A stretch of DNA of 64,000 nt from Thalassotalea sp. (GTDB lineage Bacteria; Pseudomonadota; Gammaproteobacteria; Enterobacterales; Alteromonadaceae), in contig JAQWHD010000025.1 in the NCBI GenBank assembly GCA_029237915.1, forward strand, positions 1 through 64,000, in the 5' to 3' direction. Below, piece after piece: positions 40,666 through 50,456 of the stretch. The position numbers and the translations under genes were made by a program. Each line of letters starts with the position of its first letter. Position 1 is the first letter of the stretch. The notes below the pieces were generated by a model, which was given only the letters and a program-made list of their open reading frames with translations, did not search any database and had not been told where the DNA came from.

Positions 40666-41307
40666 ATGGCTGTAGCCGCCAACAAGCGTTCTGTAATGAC
40701 GTTGTTTTCATATGATGATGATTTATACTCACATCAAGCTCGTATTGTACTTGCAGAAAAAGGTGTAGGAGTTGACATCCATTTAGTTGAAATGGACAAC
40801 TTACCTGAAGATTTAATCGATTTAAATCCATACGGTACAGTACCAACGTTAATTGATCGTGAGTTAGCTTTATATGAAGCTAAGATCATTATGGAATACT
40901 TAGATGAGCGTTTTCCTCATCCACCATTAATGCCAGTTTATCCTGTTGCTCGTGGTCGTAGTCGTTTAATGATGCATCGCGTTGAAACTGACTGGTATAG
41001 CCTAGCGAAGATTATTCTTAACGGTAATTCAGCTGATGCTGAAAAAGCTCGTCAAGACTTACGCGAAAGCTTGTTAAGCATTGCACCAATCTTAAACGAA
41101 GCACCATACTTTATGAGTGAAGAGTTCAGCTTAGTTGACTGTTACTTAGCACCATTATTATGGCGTTTACCAGCTTTTGGTATTGAATTATCAGGCCAAG
41201 GCAGCAAAGAGCTTAAAATCTATATGCTACGTTTGTTCGATCGTGAATCATTTCAAGCTTCATTAACTGAAACTGAACGTGAATTACGCTTCGGTCGTCC
41301 AGCATAA
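40666..41307 (+). CDS. sspA: Stringent starvation protein A
   Basis: RNA-polymerase-associated protein with a glutathione-transferase fold, 213 residues. MTLFSYDDDLYSHQARIVLAEKG opens the thioredoxin-like half (split: SYDDDLYSHQARIVL), and the PHPPLMPVYPVARGRSR stretch is the conserved surface used by SspA for polymerase contact. It is followed 19 bases later by sspB. A strong GGAGG site precedes its ATG. Confidence 0.97.
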   Translation: MAVAANKRSVMTLFSYDDDLYSHQARIVLAEKGVGVDIHLVEMDNLPEDLIDLNPYGTVPTLIDRELALYEAKIIMEYLDERFPHPPLMPVYPVARGRSRLMMHRVETDWYSLAKIILNGNSADAEKARQDLRESLLSIAPILNEAPYFMSEEFSLVDCYLAPLLWRLPAFGIELSGQGSKELKIYMLRLFDRESFQASLTETERELRFGRPA

Positions 41308-41326
41308 TTTAAGCTATTATTAAATT

Positions 41327-41734
41327 ATGTCTGAACAAATGACGTCAAATAAGCCCTATTTAATTAGGGCTTTTTACGATTGGTTAGTAGATAACGAACT
41401 TACACCATATATCGCTGTTGATGCTGAGTATCCAAATGTTATGGTGCCAGTACAACATATTCAAGATGGTCAAATAGTCTTAAATATTGCGCCTGAATCA
41501 TTAGGCTCAATTTCTATGGCTGGTGACGTTATTGAATTTACTGCGCGCTTTGGCGGAAAGGTCGAACATCTATATGTACCTTATGAAGCTATAGCAGCTA
41601 TTTACGCTAAGGAAAACGGCGTTGGCTCATCATTTAGCGTTGAGTACCCTGAAATAGACGATATTGATGCACAAGAGACACAAGCCCCTAAGCCAGATAA
41701 AAAAGGCAAGCCTTCTTTATCAATCGTAAAATAA
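41327..41734 (+). CDS. sspB: ClpXP specificity-enhancing factor SspB
   Basis: Adaptor that delivers ssrA-tagged proteins to ClpXP. It is 135 residues: a folded substrate-binding domain (about 1-105, PYLIRAFYDWLVDNELTPYI near the start) and a flexible tail ending in KGKPSLSIVK, the ClpX-binding tail. It is in operon with sspA, followed by a terminator. Confidence 0.97.
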   Translation: MSEQMTSNKPYLIRAFYDWLVDNELTPYIAVDAEYPNVMVPVQHIQDGQIVLNIAPESLGSISMAGDVIEFTARFGGKVEHLYVPYEAIAAIYAKENGVGSSFSVEYPEIDDIDAQETQAPKPDKKGKPSLSIVK

Positions 41735-41758
41735 AATATTGATTTAATATCGATACAA

Positions 41759-41786
41759 AAAAACCAGTCATAGCGACTGGTTTTTT
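41759..41786 (+). terminator. Terminator after sspB
   Basis: AAACCAGTC - ATAGC - GACTGGTTT with a T run to 41786, a clean intrinsic terminator. Confidence 0.93.
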
Positions 41787-41838
41787 ATTGTCTAGCACAT
41801 TATCAAAGCTAGAAAGCTATGATGACAAAGACTAAGAG

Positions 41839-41870
41839 GATAAGATCCTGAATCAAGTTCAGGATGACGC
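41839..41870 (-). repeat. REP-like palindrome, copy D
   Basis: ATCCTGAA - TCAAG - TTCAGGAT (8-bp arms). Read on the minus strand it begins GCGTCATCC, the same head as the elements at 16275, 47888 and 48198, but with a different stem. It lies in the convergent gap between sspB and dolP. Confidence 0.55.
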
Positions 41871-41894
41871 ACTGCGTTCTGAAACTGTTCTAAA

Positions 41895-41926
41895 AGCTAG
41901 AAAACTAGATAGCTAGAAAACTAGAA
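41895..41926 (+). repeat. Two 16-bp tandem repeats
   Basis: AGCTAGAAAACTAGAT followed directly by AGCTAGAAAACTAGAA, then AATCTAG. A related AGCTAGAAAGCTA occurs near 41809. Each unit is itself partly palindromic (CTAG). No gene is nearby on this strand. Confidence 0.7.
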
Positions 41927-41955
41927 AATCTAGGTAATAAGTAAATAAGCCTGCT

Positions 41956-42522
41956 TTATTTTTTTATCTCAAAGGCTTTATATACTCTAGCCACACCATC
42001 TATATGACGAGCTATTTCAACGGCGATATTTGCGTCTTTATTACTAACTAAGCCCATTAAAAACACTTCAGAATCTTCCGAGATAACTTTGATAATCGAA
42101 CCATCAAGGCGCTCATCTGTTAGTAGGCTCGACTTTACTTTAGTCGTTAACCATGAATCGGTGGTTTTAGTGCCGGCTGTACTTAATTTGGCGATACGGA
42201 TCTGATTATGAATTTTTTTAACTCTTGGTATCGCAGCAATAATTTTATGCACCTTATCTTTATCGGCTGCGGTTTCAGCTTGCCCTACTAGAAGCACGGT
42301 GCTATTTAAGCTGATAACTTGTACATTAGTTGCCTTTGCTACTGCTTCATTTTCTGATATATCTCGCAGCCCTTGCACTTCAATTGTTTGATCATCTACT
42401 TGTACGTCGAAAGGCCTTGGATCATTTAGTGATGCAGCACCCGCACCAATACCGGCAATAACAACTACGGCACAACCTTGCAATAAGGTTAGGGAGAAGA
42501 GGGCGATGATTATCTTTTTCAT
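41956..42522 (-). CDS. dolP: BON-domain outer-membrane lipoprotein DolP
   Basis: Outer-membrane lipoprotein (formerly YraP) that supports envelope integrity and BAM function, placed near the division site. It is 188 residues with signal peptide and lipobox LLQGC (Cys16) followed by two BON domains (about 43-115 and 120-188). It is the last gene of the lpoA-yraN-diaA-dolP cluster. Confidence 0.94.
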   Translation of the reverse strand: MKKIIIALFSLTLLQGCAVVVIAGIGAGAASLNDPRPFDVQVDDQTIEVQGLRDISENEAVAKATNVQVISLNSTVLLVGQAETAADKDKVHKIIAAIPRVKKIHNQIRIAKLSTAGTKTTDSWLTTKVKSSLLTDERLDGSIIKVISEDSEVFLMGLVSNKDANIAVEIARHIDGVARVYKAFEIKK

Positions 42523-42565
42523 GGGTAATATAAGTTCTTTTATGGTTTTAAATGCTAAGTTGGCG

Positions 42566-43525
<960 letters not shown>

Positions 43526-43542
<17 letters not shown>

Positions 43543-45562
43543 GCTGAATTCGGCTAGAGCGGTATCTGCCCCAGTAAAAACTCCTGCTTATCACTCTGCT
43601 GTCATTCATTTGCAATACACCCGTTTCTCCTTGATGCTTTAGCAGCGGTAGGAGTTGCATTTTTTTAGCTTTAGCACTTAAATTCCAGCTATCAATACCC
43701 ATTGCATAAATGCGCTCCAGGGCACTGCTACGGTTTGGCCAAATCTGTTTTGCTTCAATAGAAAGTTCCTGGCTATTCTCTTTACCGGTTAATAACCATG
43801 GGATTTCGGTAAAGGTGAGGCCGGTTAGATCTCGCCTTGAATTTCGGTCAGTAGCATCACTATTGCTTCTTGAGCTAGCATAAATAGGGATGGTCTGTGC
43901 AAATGGACTGGTGTTAACATCTATGTATGGCTTTAATAACTTAGCTTGGTCTGGTGTACCAAATAAATAAATAAAATCGATATCTCGACGATTTCTAGAT
44001 TCTGCTTTTACGTTATTTTGCACCATGTTACGTAGTGCTTTAATACGTTCATCGGAAAGATTAACATCTAGGCCGCCTTTAACTGCTGATTGCATTTTCT
44101 TACCATTCGGATAATAAACAATCGTTGGCGTAAAACCTGTTTGCAAGTGCCATTGCTGTGCAAAAGAGTTAGCCATACGCTTACCTATGGCAGAGTTTTG
44201 ACTTAAAATTAAGCCTTGCTTAAAGCCTTTTTTGCTTAAAGAGAATGCCGCTTGCGTTGCTTCATCTTCAGGCAACATAGAAAATGCGTAGTGATGTTCA
44301 GCTAATATTCCATCTTCAGGTAAATTAAGCAGTAACGTTGGCCAATCATAATTTGTTATGACCGCGTTCATGTCAGAATGTAAATTCTCATTTTCAATGC
44401 CATTCATGCTGCTATTTAACGTATTATTTTGCTCAAGATCTAGGGTTTGGGTCTCAACCGTACTTATTTCGGTCGGTGTATCTTGAGTCGTTAAATACTC
44501 ATCTATTGTACTGTTTGTATAAGCTAAATATTGATCGACATGATTTTTAAGTAATGGACCGATAACAAAATCCGGTTGTAAACCATTGAGCTTAGCTATG
44601 ATTTCAACCATAGGCTTTGAGTTGGTGTCGATAAATGTTATTTGTTGCGATTGATTATTACCATATGCAGCTAAAATACCTGCTTGTAGTGTTTTACCCA
44701 ATATCGCTTCGCGCCCGGACAGAGGGATCAAAACACTTACTTTACTGATGATGACTTGGTTATTCGCAGCTAAACTTTTGTTTTTATAATCGTCGACTAA
44801 AAAATTTGCTGGGTGTTCAGGGTATGCCACATTCCATTGACTTAGGTTATCAGCAAGAGCTACTTCATCAGTACCATGAGTGCTTATGGTGTTTGTAAGT
44901 GCTAACCAACCATCTAGGTCAAATGCTTGGCGTTTGTTCAAGTGAGCTAATTGCCATGGCTTTAATTTAGCAAATATTGAATTTAAATAATCAATTTCAG
45001 TAATGTCAGTTGTCGGGTATTGTTGATAGTAATTTAAATAACTAATTATACCTTCAACAAGTAAGCCTCGTTGAACATTGATTTGTGCGGTTAGCCTTAA
45101 CTGCCTTTGTGATGGAATGTCACGTTTTACCATAGCAAGTTTTGTTTGTGCTATATCGGCAAAACCTAATTCATATAAACCTTGCGCTAGGTTTAGTTCA
45201 TTAAAGTTTTTCTGCGATCGCGTTAACGGCAGTTTACTTAGTTGATGACTAATGTATAAAGATTTTTCTAACTGTTGCTCTTTTAGATAAAGCGCAGAAG
45301 CTTGTAGTAAAAGAATTGTCGCTTGTTCTGTATTCTCTTGTTTAGCTTTATCAACCATTTGATCTGGTGTTAATTCACTGTCTTCAATAATCTCAATTTC
45401 AGCAGTGTCAGCAGTTTCAGCTTCTAAATTGGCTGTAGCTGCAGGTGTGGTTTCGCTCACAGTTGTACCACAACTCTGTAGTAATAGAAGGCCACTTAAA
45501 ACAAAGATGAGTGGTGTTTTGATGATTGAATTTTTTATTTTTATCAAGGCTAATTGGTCCAA
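43526..45562 (-). CDS. lpoA: Penicillin-binding protein activator LpoA
   Basis: Outer-membrane lipoprotein that activates PBP1A across the periplasm. It is 678 residues: signal peptide with lipobox LLLLQSC (Cys about 31), an N-terminal TPR-like helical domain (about 65-260), and a C-terminal periplasmic-binding-protein-like domain (about 275-665) with KVSVLIPLSGREAILGKTLQ. A low-complexity insertion (about 360-400) splits it. The start is a TTG without a clear ribosome binding site; no ATG lies before the signal peptide. Confidence 0.93.
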
Positions 45563-45603
45563 GAAAGTAATTAATAGTATTATAGCAAGCTAAAATACAT
45601 TTA

Positions 45604-45733
45604 ATACCAAGTTAACTTAATTAATAATGGTATAAGAGATATAATGGTTATAGTAAACTGCCTGCTCGCCTTAGGGCAAGGGCTAGATTGTAACTTACTG
45701 ATGTAAGACTGATTTAATTAACTAAATTGGCAT
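45604..45733. repeat. Degenerate MITE-like inverted repeat
   Basis: Left arm ATACCAAGTTAACTTAATTAA (first 20 bases given by position 45604-45624) and right arm TTAATTAACTAAATTGGCAT (45714-45733) pair with about 17 matches and one gap. The ATACCAA...TTGGYAT ends resemble those of the element at 815-976. It fills the lpoA-rsmI divergent gap. Confidence 0.4.
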
Positions 45734-45757
45734 AAGCTCTATTCTTCGATATTAATA

Positions 45758-46621
45758 ATGGTAATTAAAATGACGCAAACCGTAATCGCTCCTAGTACTC
45801 TTTATATCGTAGCTACGCCTATTGGTAATTTAATGGACATCAGCCAAAGAGCTATTGAGGTTCTTAGCCAAGTCGATTTGATTTGTTGCGAGGATACAAG
45901 ACACACTGGTCGTTTGCTATCAGCTTATAGCATTAAAAATAAAACCATGTCATTACATGACCATAATGAGCGCCAACGCCAAGATCAAATTGCTAGTATG
46001 CTAGCTGAAGGAAAAAGCATTGCTTTAGTTTCTGATGCCGGTACGCCACTTATTTCTGATCCTGGTTTTCATATTGTTAAGCATTTAAGAAGTTTAAATT
46101 TAACTGTCACTCCTATTCCTGGGGCATGTGCAGCCATATCGGCATTATCTGTTGCAGGCTTGCCAACGGATCGATTTACCTTTGAAGGTTTTTTACCCTC
46201 TAAATCAGGCTCTAGAAAAACTAAACTCGCCGAGCTAGAGCATGAAACTCGTACCATGGTTTTTTATGATGCCCCTCGCCGTGCAATAGATACAGTGCAA
46301 GATATTAATGATGTCTTAGGTGGCGACAGACAAATTGTTATCGCTAGAGAGTTAACTAAAACATTTGAAACGGTACATGCCGATACTGCGGAAAATTTCC
46401 TTACCTGGTTAAATGAAGATGCAAATCAATTAAAAGGTGAAATGGTACTTATCATAGAAGGTGCCAAAGTCGATCCTAATGCAATTTCTCCAGCAGCAAT
46501 AGCTACCTTAAAGCTATTAATTACCGAGATGAAACCGAAAAAAGCTTGCGCAATTGCGGCTGAAATTCATGGTGTTAAAAAGAATGCGTTATACCAAGTT
46601 GCTTTAGATCTAAACCTTTAA
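45758..46621 (+). CDS. rsmI: 16S rRNA 2'-O-ribose C1402 methyltransferase
   Basis: Tetrapyrrole-methylase-fold enzyme that methylates C1402 of 16S rRNA with SAM. It is 287 residues. TPIGNLMDISQRAIEVL, CCEDTRHTGRLL and SDAGTPLISDPG are the family motifs, and PGACAAISALSVAGLPTDRF is the SAM-pocket segment. ATG 45770 (MTQTVIAP) is a possible alternative start. It faces lpoA, the usual arrangement. Confidence 0.96.
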   Translation: MVIKMTQTVIAPSTLYIVATPIGNLMDISQRAIEVLSQVDLICCEDTRHTGRLLSAYSIKNKTMSLHDHNERQRQDQIASMLAEGKSIALVSDAGTPLISDPGFHIVKHLRSLNLTVTPIPGACAAISALSVAGLPTDRFTFEGFLPSKSGSRKTKLAELEHETRTMVFYDAPRRAIDTVQDINDVLGGDRQIVIARELTKTFETVHADTAENFLTWLNEDANQLKGEMVLIIEGAKVDPNAISPAAIATLKLLITEMKPKKACAIAAEIHGVKKNALYQVALDLNL

Positions 46622-46624
46622 GCT

Positions 46625-47284
46625 TTAGGTTTCTAAAGCAAATGGTTTTATCTCATAGTTAGCAATATCTTTGCCAATATCCACTGTTTTAATAAAGCTA
46701 GGGCGAGCTTTTAGCCTATTTAAATAAGCCAAGGTTTGTGGTTTGTAATGCAAGGATAAGCCTAAAAGCTCACCTAAATACAAAGCATAGCCCACCGCAA
46801 TATCTGCGATAGTAAATTTATTTGCAGATAAATAATCATGCTCAGTCAAATGTGTATTCAAGCGTTTAAGGCGAGCTAGAAACCACAAGGCGTAATCATT
46901 ACTTACTTGGCTATTTTGTCTATCTTGAGCTTCAAATTGTGAATACCTTAAAACAAGAGTCTGCGGAAAAGTAAGTGTTGCATCACTTTGAAATAGCCAA
47001 TTTAAAAAGTTACCGTATTCAGGGTTAGTAACGGGTACAGATAAATCATCTTGCTGATAATGCTGAGCCAAATACAGCAACATTGCACTAGATTCAGTTA
47101 ACTTAGTTTCACCATCTTCTAAATAAGGTACTGTACCTAAGTGGTTTAATTCAATAAATGACTTTTCTAAAAAGCGCGGTGGAAAGGGCATTGAATGCAC
47201 TTTATAATCAAGTTGCATCTCCTCTAGTGCCCAAAGTACTCGCAGTGAACGCGAGTTATGACAATGCCATAATTTAATGGTCAA
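46625..47284 (-). CDS. Glutathione S-transferase family protein
   Basis: 219-residue GST with an N-terminal thioredoxin-like domain (about 1-78, LWHCHNSRSLRVLWALEEM and GTVPYLEDGETKLTESSAML) and a C-terminal helical domain (about 85-215, with FTIADIAVGYALYLGEL). The serine in the NSRS loop may be the catalytic residue. The substrate is unknown. It is convergent with rsmI (3-base gap). Confidence 0.88.
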   Translation of the reverse strand: MTIKLWHCHNSRSLRVLWALEEMQLDYKVHSMPFPPRFLEKSFIELNHLGTVPYLEDGETKLTESSAMLLYLAQHYQQDDLSVPVTNPEYGNFLNWLFQSDATLTFPQTLVLRYSQFEAQDRQNSQVSNDYALWFLARLKRLNTHLTEHDYLSANKFTIADIAVGYALYLGELLGLSLHYKPQTLAYLNRLKARPSFIKTVDIGKDIANYEIKPFALET

Positions 47285-47383
47285 TTTACTCTCTCCTTTT
47301 GACTAACTAACGGCTAGATTAATGTAATTATTGTAAACCATCTATGGTTTTATTAGATAAAATGAAATCTGCTCACAATTAAT

Positions 47384-47413
47384 TTTACTCTGACCCCATT
47401 GATCGGTTAGAAT
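47384..47413 (+). promoter_or_regulatory. rnpB promoter
   Basis: TTTACT (-35, 47384-47389), 18-bp spacer, TAGAAT (-10, 47408-47413), with transcription expected at about 47420, exactly where the RNase P RNA P1 helix begins. Confidence 0.7.
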
Positions 47414-47419
47414 GCGCCC

Positions 47420-47816
47420 GAGTTGGCCAGACAATCGCTGCTTAATCGTTGTATCTGATGCGCAAGTTGAAGATAGACAGATTGAGGGGAGGAAAGTCCG
47501 GGCTCCATTGAGCAGGGTGCCAGGTAACACCTGGGCGGCGCAAGCCGACGACAAGTGCAGCAGAGAGAAGACCGCCGATGGTTATTCTTCGGAATTTCAC
47601 AGGTAAGGCTGAAAGGGTGCGGTAAGAGCGCACCGGGCGGCTGGTAACAGTTCGCAGCAGGGTAAACTCCACCCGGAGCAAGACCAAATAGGGTTCCATT
47701 AGGCGTGGCTCGCGTTGGAACCGGGTAGGTTGCTTGAGCTATGGAGCGATCCATAGCCTAGACGAATGATTGTCGCCTCGCAAGAGGTAACAGAACCCGG
47801 CTTATACGGCCAACTC
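47420..47816 (+). ncRNA. rnpB: RNase P RNA (bacterial type A)
   Basis: Catalytic RNA that removes 5' leaders of tRNA precursors. About 397 bases. The universally conserved pieces are present in order: GAGGAAAGTCCGGGCTCC, GTGCCAGGTAAC, GCCGATGG, GAAAGGGTGCGGTAAGAG, CACCCGGAGCAAG and CCAAATAGGG, then GAACCCGGCTTA. P1 pairs GAGTTGGCC (5' end) with GGCCAACTC (3' end). The stem at about 47736-47758 (CTATGG/CCATAG) and the small GCAA-capped stem CCTC/GAGG near 47776-47787 lie in the 3' half. The gene is between rsmI/GST and the dcw side, a common place in Alteromonadales. Confidence 0.98.
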
Positions 47817-47826
47817 ATCAAATAAT

Positions 47827-47862
47827 AAACCCCAGCTAATTAACGTTAGCTGGGGTTTTTCT
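47827..47862 (+). terminator. Terminator of rnpB
   Basis: AACCCCAGCTAA - TTAACG - TTAGCTGGGGTT, followed by Ts. A complete stem; the duplicate downstream carries one mismatch in it. Confidence 0.93.
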
Positions 47863-47887
47863 TTACCATAACTTTGAAAATAATAAT

Positions 47888-47939
47888 CGTCATTCCATCA
47901 TGCTTTTGGATGGAACCTCATGCAGTTTACACTGCATTA
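47888..47939 (+). repeat. REP-like palindromic element, copy B
   Basis: CGTCATTCCATCATGC start, stem TTCCATC/GATGGAA, then a TGCAGT-TTAC-ACTGCA hairpin at 47921-47936. The right end of the rnpB duplication (47925) falls inside this second hairpin. Confidence 0.7.
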
Positions 47940-47946
47940 GAAAAAT

Positions 47947-48235
47947 AACATTTCACAGCAGGGGTGCTAACATACTGGCCACCCGGAGCAAGACCAAATA
48001 GGGTTCCGTACGGCGTGGCTCGCGTTGGAACCGGGTAGGTTGCTTGAGCATGTGAGCGATTGCATGCCTAGACGAATGATTGTCGCTTCTTCGGAAGTAA
48101 CAGAACCCGGCTTATACGGCCAACTCAACAAATAATAAACCCCAGCTAATTAACGTTAACTGGGGTTTTTCTTTACCATAACTTTGAAAATAATAACCGT
48201 CATTCCATCATGCTTTTGGATGGAACCTCATGCAG
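47947..48235 (+). pseudogene. Duplicated 3' half of rnpB with its terminator
   Basis: A 257-bp ungapped copy of 47669-47925 lies at 47979-48235 (offset 310), and weaker similarity (AACA-TTC-CAGCAGGG) extends left to 47947 across a short insertion. It holds the last ~148 bases of rnpB, the terminator and REP copy C. It lacks the 5' half, hence P1, P2 and the core strands, so it cannot be RNase P RNA alone. Differences cluster in two stems and keep pairing: CTATGG/CCATAG becomes GCATG/CATGC, and CCTC-GCAA-GAGG becomes CTTC-TTCG-GAAG. No promoter is evident. Confidence 0.88.
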
Positions 48236-48245
48236 CGTGCTGTGG
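48198..48245 (+). repeat. REP-like palindromic element, copy C
   Basis: The first 38 bases equal copy B; after TGCAG the sequence differs and forms CAGC-GT-GCTG instead. It marks the right end of the rnpB duplication. Confidence 0.65.
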
Positions 48246-48416
48246 ATCTAAATACTTAATGTGGAACTTTTTTGTTTTTAAGAAAGCCTAAAAGCAAAAA
48301 AAATATACGGTTAACATTAAATTCGATAACTATTATATGCAAAATCCCTTTTACTTTATCAAAAAATAGTTAAATATAAGTTATTAAAAATAATAACTAT
48401 TCGAAATGGAGTTCTT

Positions 48417-50384
48417 TTGCAGTACCTAACCTCTTATTTAATTACCTTTTTTACTTTTTGCTTTTTATATACCTCACAAGTAAATGCTAATACCACAACC
48501 GCGCCGAACCTTCCGGTTGAGTCTTTCTTTAAATATACAGAAATTAGTGGATTAGAGCTTTCGCCTACAGGTGAATATTTAGCAGCAAAAGTGAAAGTAG
48601 GAGAATCAAAGCGCTTAGCTATTATGGAAACTAAAACCAATAAAATGCTTTCGGTTACAGGTTTTGATGAACAATCTGATGTTGGAAGTATAAGTTGGGT
48701 CTCTGACGATAGAGTTATTGTGAGTATGATTGACCGTGTTGGGCCATTAGACAAGCCCCGAGCTACCGGATTTCTATTTGCAGTAAATGTTGATGGTAGT
48801 AAAAAAAGTCAGCTTATTCCCACTCCTGCTAGGCCAGGAAAAGCGGTAGGACGTAGAGCGACTTCACAGCTAGTTGATATGCTTCCTGATGATCCTAAAT
48901 ATGTATTAATGTTTGTAGCGGATAGTTCTTACACCACTATTTATAAAATGAATGTGTTTAGTGGTCGTAAAACTGAATATGCTAAGAGTAATGAAGCTGG
49001 AGCTACCATTCAAACGGACCATAATAACGTAATCCGTTTTTACATCGATAACGATTACGACTTAGATGATGATATATATACTCGGAAACTCTACTATCGA
49101 GATAGCGATGAAGATGATTGGCAGCTACATCGTACAATTGTTGATAAAAAGGCTAGAAAATTGGGTTACTCAGCATTTGAATTAATCAGTTTCACTACAG
49201 ACAATAAACGCGTTTTTATTGAAACAGATGATGCCATAGAAGAATATGACCCTATAACTAAAAAATATAAAACATTAGTCGCTTTTAACGACGATGCGGA
49301 TGTTATAGGCAACATTTACTCTACCGACTTTAATCGGAAAGAATTAATCGGCGTTAAAAGAATGCCAGGGAATATTGAAACAACTTATTTTGGTGATAAT
49401 CCAGATATTGCACTTCGTAAAAGTTTTTCAGCAGCATTTCCGGGTAAAGAGGTTTCTTTGTCGGGGAAGACGAAAGACGGTAGCTTAATGCTGATATATG
49501 TTTACAGCGATAAAATCGCTGGCGAGTATTATCTTTTTGATGCTAAAGCTCGTTCGTTATCATTTCTATTGAGTACTGCGCCGCAGAGAAATGAAAAACA
49601 GCTTGCCGAGATGAAGCCATTTAGTTTTATTGCTCGAGACGGTTTAGAAATCCGTGGTTACTTAACTCTACCCAAAGGAAAGTCTAAAAACTTGCCATTA
49701 GTGCAAGTAGTTCATGGCGGTCCATATGGAGTTACCGATGATTGGAGATATAATGATGAGGCACAGTTTTTTGCCAACCAGGGCTATGCGGTTATTCAAG
49801 TAAATTATCGTGGTTCTGGTGGTCGAGGTAATCGTTTTCAATTTGATCATTACCTAAAAATGGGTAAAGAAATGCAAGATGATTTAACAGATGCTGTGCA
49901 TTGGGCGATTGACGAGGGTATAGCAAATAAAGATAAAGTATGCATTTACGGGGCTAGTTATGGAGGTTATGCGGCGTTAATGGGAGTCGTTAAAGAGCCG
50001 GACCTATATAAATGTGCAGTGCCGTATGTTGGTGTTTATGATATTGCTATTCAAAAAGATCACAGCGATACACGATTAACTGAGGGCGGAAGAAAGTTCT
50101 TAAAAGAGGCTTGGAATGCTTATGATGAAGAATTTGTTAAAGAGCGCTCGCCTATTTATCATCTAGATAAGCTTAAAGCTGCATTATTTTTTGTGCATGG
50201 TGGTATGGATAAACGTGTTCCAATAGAACAGTATGAAGCGGTAACTAAAAAGCTAGATGAAATGGGTTATCGCTATGAGTCTTTAGTAGAGCCGGATGAA
50301 GCTCATGGTTTTGCCAATGAAGAAAACCGTTTTAAATTATACAAACGAATTGCCAAATTCCTCGATAAACACATTGGCGACTAA
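48417..50384 (+). CDS. S9 family prolyl oligopeptidase-like peptidase, exported
   Basis: Secreted serine peptidase of 655 residues: signal peptide (about 1-24, ending SQVNA), a beta-propeller-like region (about 35-390) and an alpha/beta-hydrolase domain (about 400-655). The catalytic triad is Ser514 (GASYGG), Asp598 (GGMDKRVP) and His630 (EAHGF). The family is dipeptidyl/acylaminoacyl peptidase. Start is TTG 48417, supported by GGAG at 5 bases; an ATG at 48406 is out of frame and opens only a 7-codon peptide. Confidence 0.92.
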   Translation: MQYLTSYLITFFTFCFLYTSQVNANTTTAPNLPVESFFKYTEISGLELSPTGEYLAAKVKVGESKRLAIMETKTNKMLSVTGFDEQSDVGSISWVSDDRVIVSMIDRVGPLDKPRATGFLFAVNVDGSKKSQLIPTPARPGKAVGRRATSQLVDMLPDDPKYVLMFVADSSYTTIYKMNVFSGRKTEYAKSNEAGATIQTDHNNVIRFYIDNDYDLDDDIYTRKLYYRDSDEDDWQLHRTIVDKKARKLGYSAFELISFTTDNKRVFIETDDAIEEYDPITKKYKTLVAFNDDADVIGNIYSTDFNRKELIGVKRMPGNIETTYFGDNPDIALRKSFSAAFPGKEVSLSGKTKDGSLMLIYVYSDKIAGEYYLFDAKARSLSFLLSTAPQRNEKQLAEMKPFSFIARDGLEIRGYLTLPKGKSKNLPLVQVVHGGPYGVTDDWRYNDEAQFFANQGYAVIQVNYRGSGGRGNRFQFDHYLKMGKEMQDDLTDAVHWAIDEGIANKDKVCIYGASYGGYAALMGVVKEPDLYKCAVPYVGVYDIAIQKDHSDTRLTEGGRKFLKEAWNAYDEEFVKERSPIYHLDKLKAALFFVHGGMDKRVPIEQYEAVTKKLDEMGYRYESLVEPDEAHGFANEENRFKLYKRIAKFLDKHIGD

Positions 50385-50415
50385 CTTGAGCATAAGTAAC
50401 GTTGCTTAGTTAATT

Positions 50416-50446
50416 AAAAGCCTACATAACTCACTGTAGGCTTTTC
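50416..50446. terminator. Bidirectional terminator between S9 peptidase and malic enzyme
   Basis: AAAAGCCTACA - TAACTCAC - TGTAGGCTTTT, an 11-bp perfect stem with A and T flanks, serving the two convergent genes. Confidence 0.88.
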
Positions 50447-50456
50447 TATTTTACGG

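Noticed and set aside
41895-41926. CRISPR-like repeats
   Set aside because: The two units are directly adjacent with no spacers, and no cas gene is present.
47407-47754. Several open frames of 60-115 codons on both strands over 47.34-47.75 kb
   Set aside because: They lie inside the RNase P RNA gene, and their composition is dictated by the structured RNA; no protein family signature is visible.
47817-48416. Integrative-element attachment site at the rnpB 3' end
   Set aside because: A duplicated ncRNA 3' end often marks an integration site, but there is no integrase or foreign cargo between the copies (only about 20-50 bases), and the repeat is far longer than an att core.
48406-48429. ATG just upstream of the S9 peptidase as the gene start
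   Set aside because: It is in another frame and stops after seven codons; the signal peptide reads from TTG 48417.
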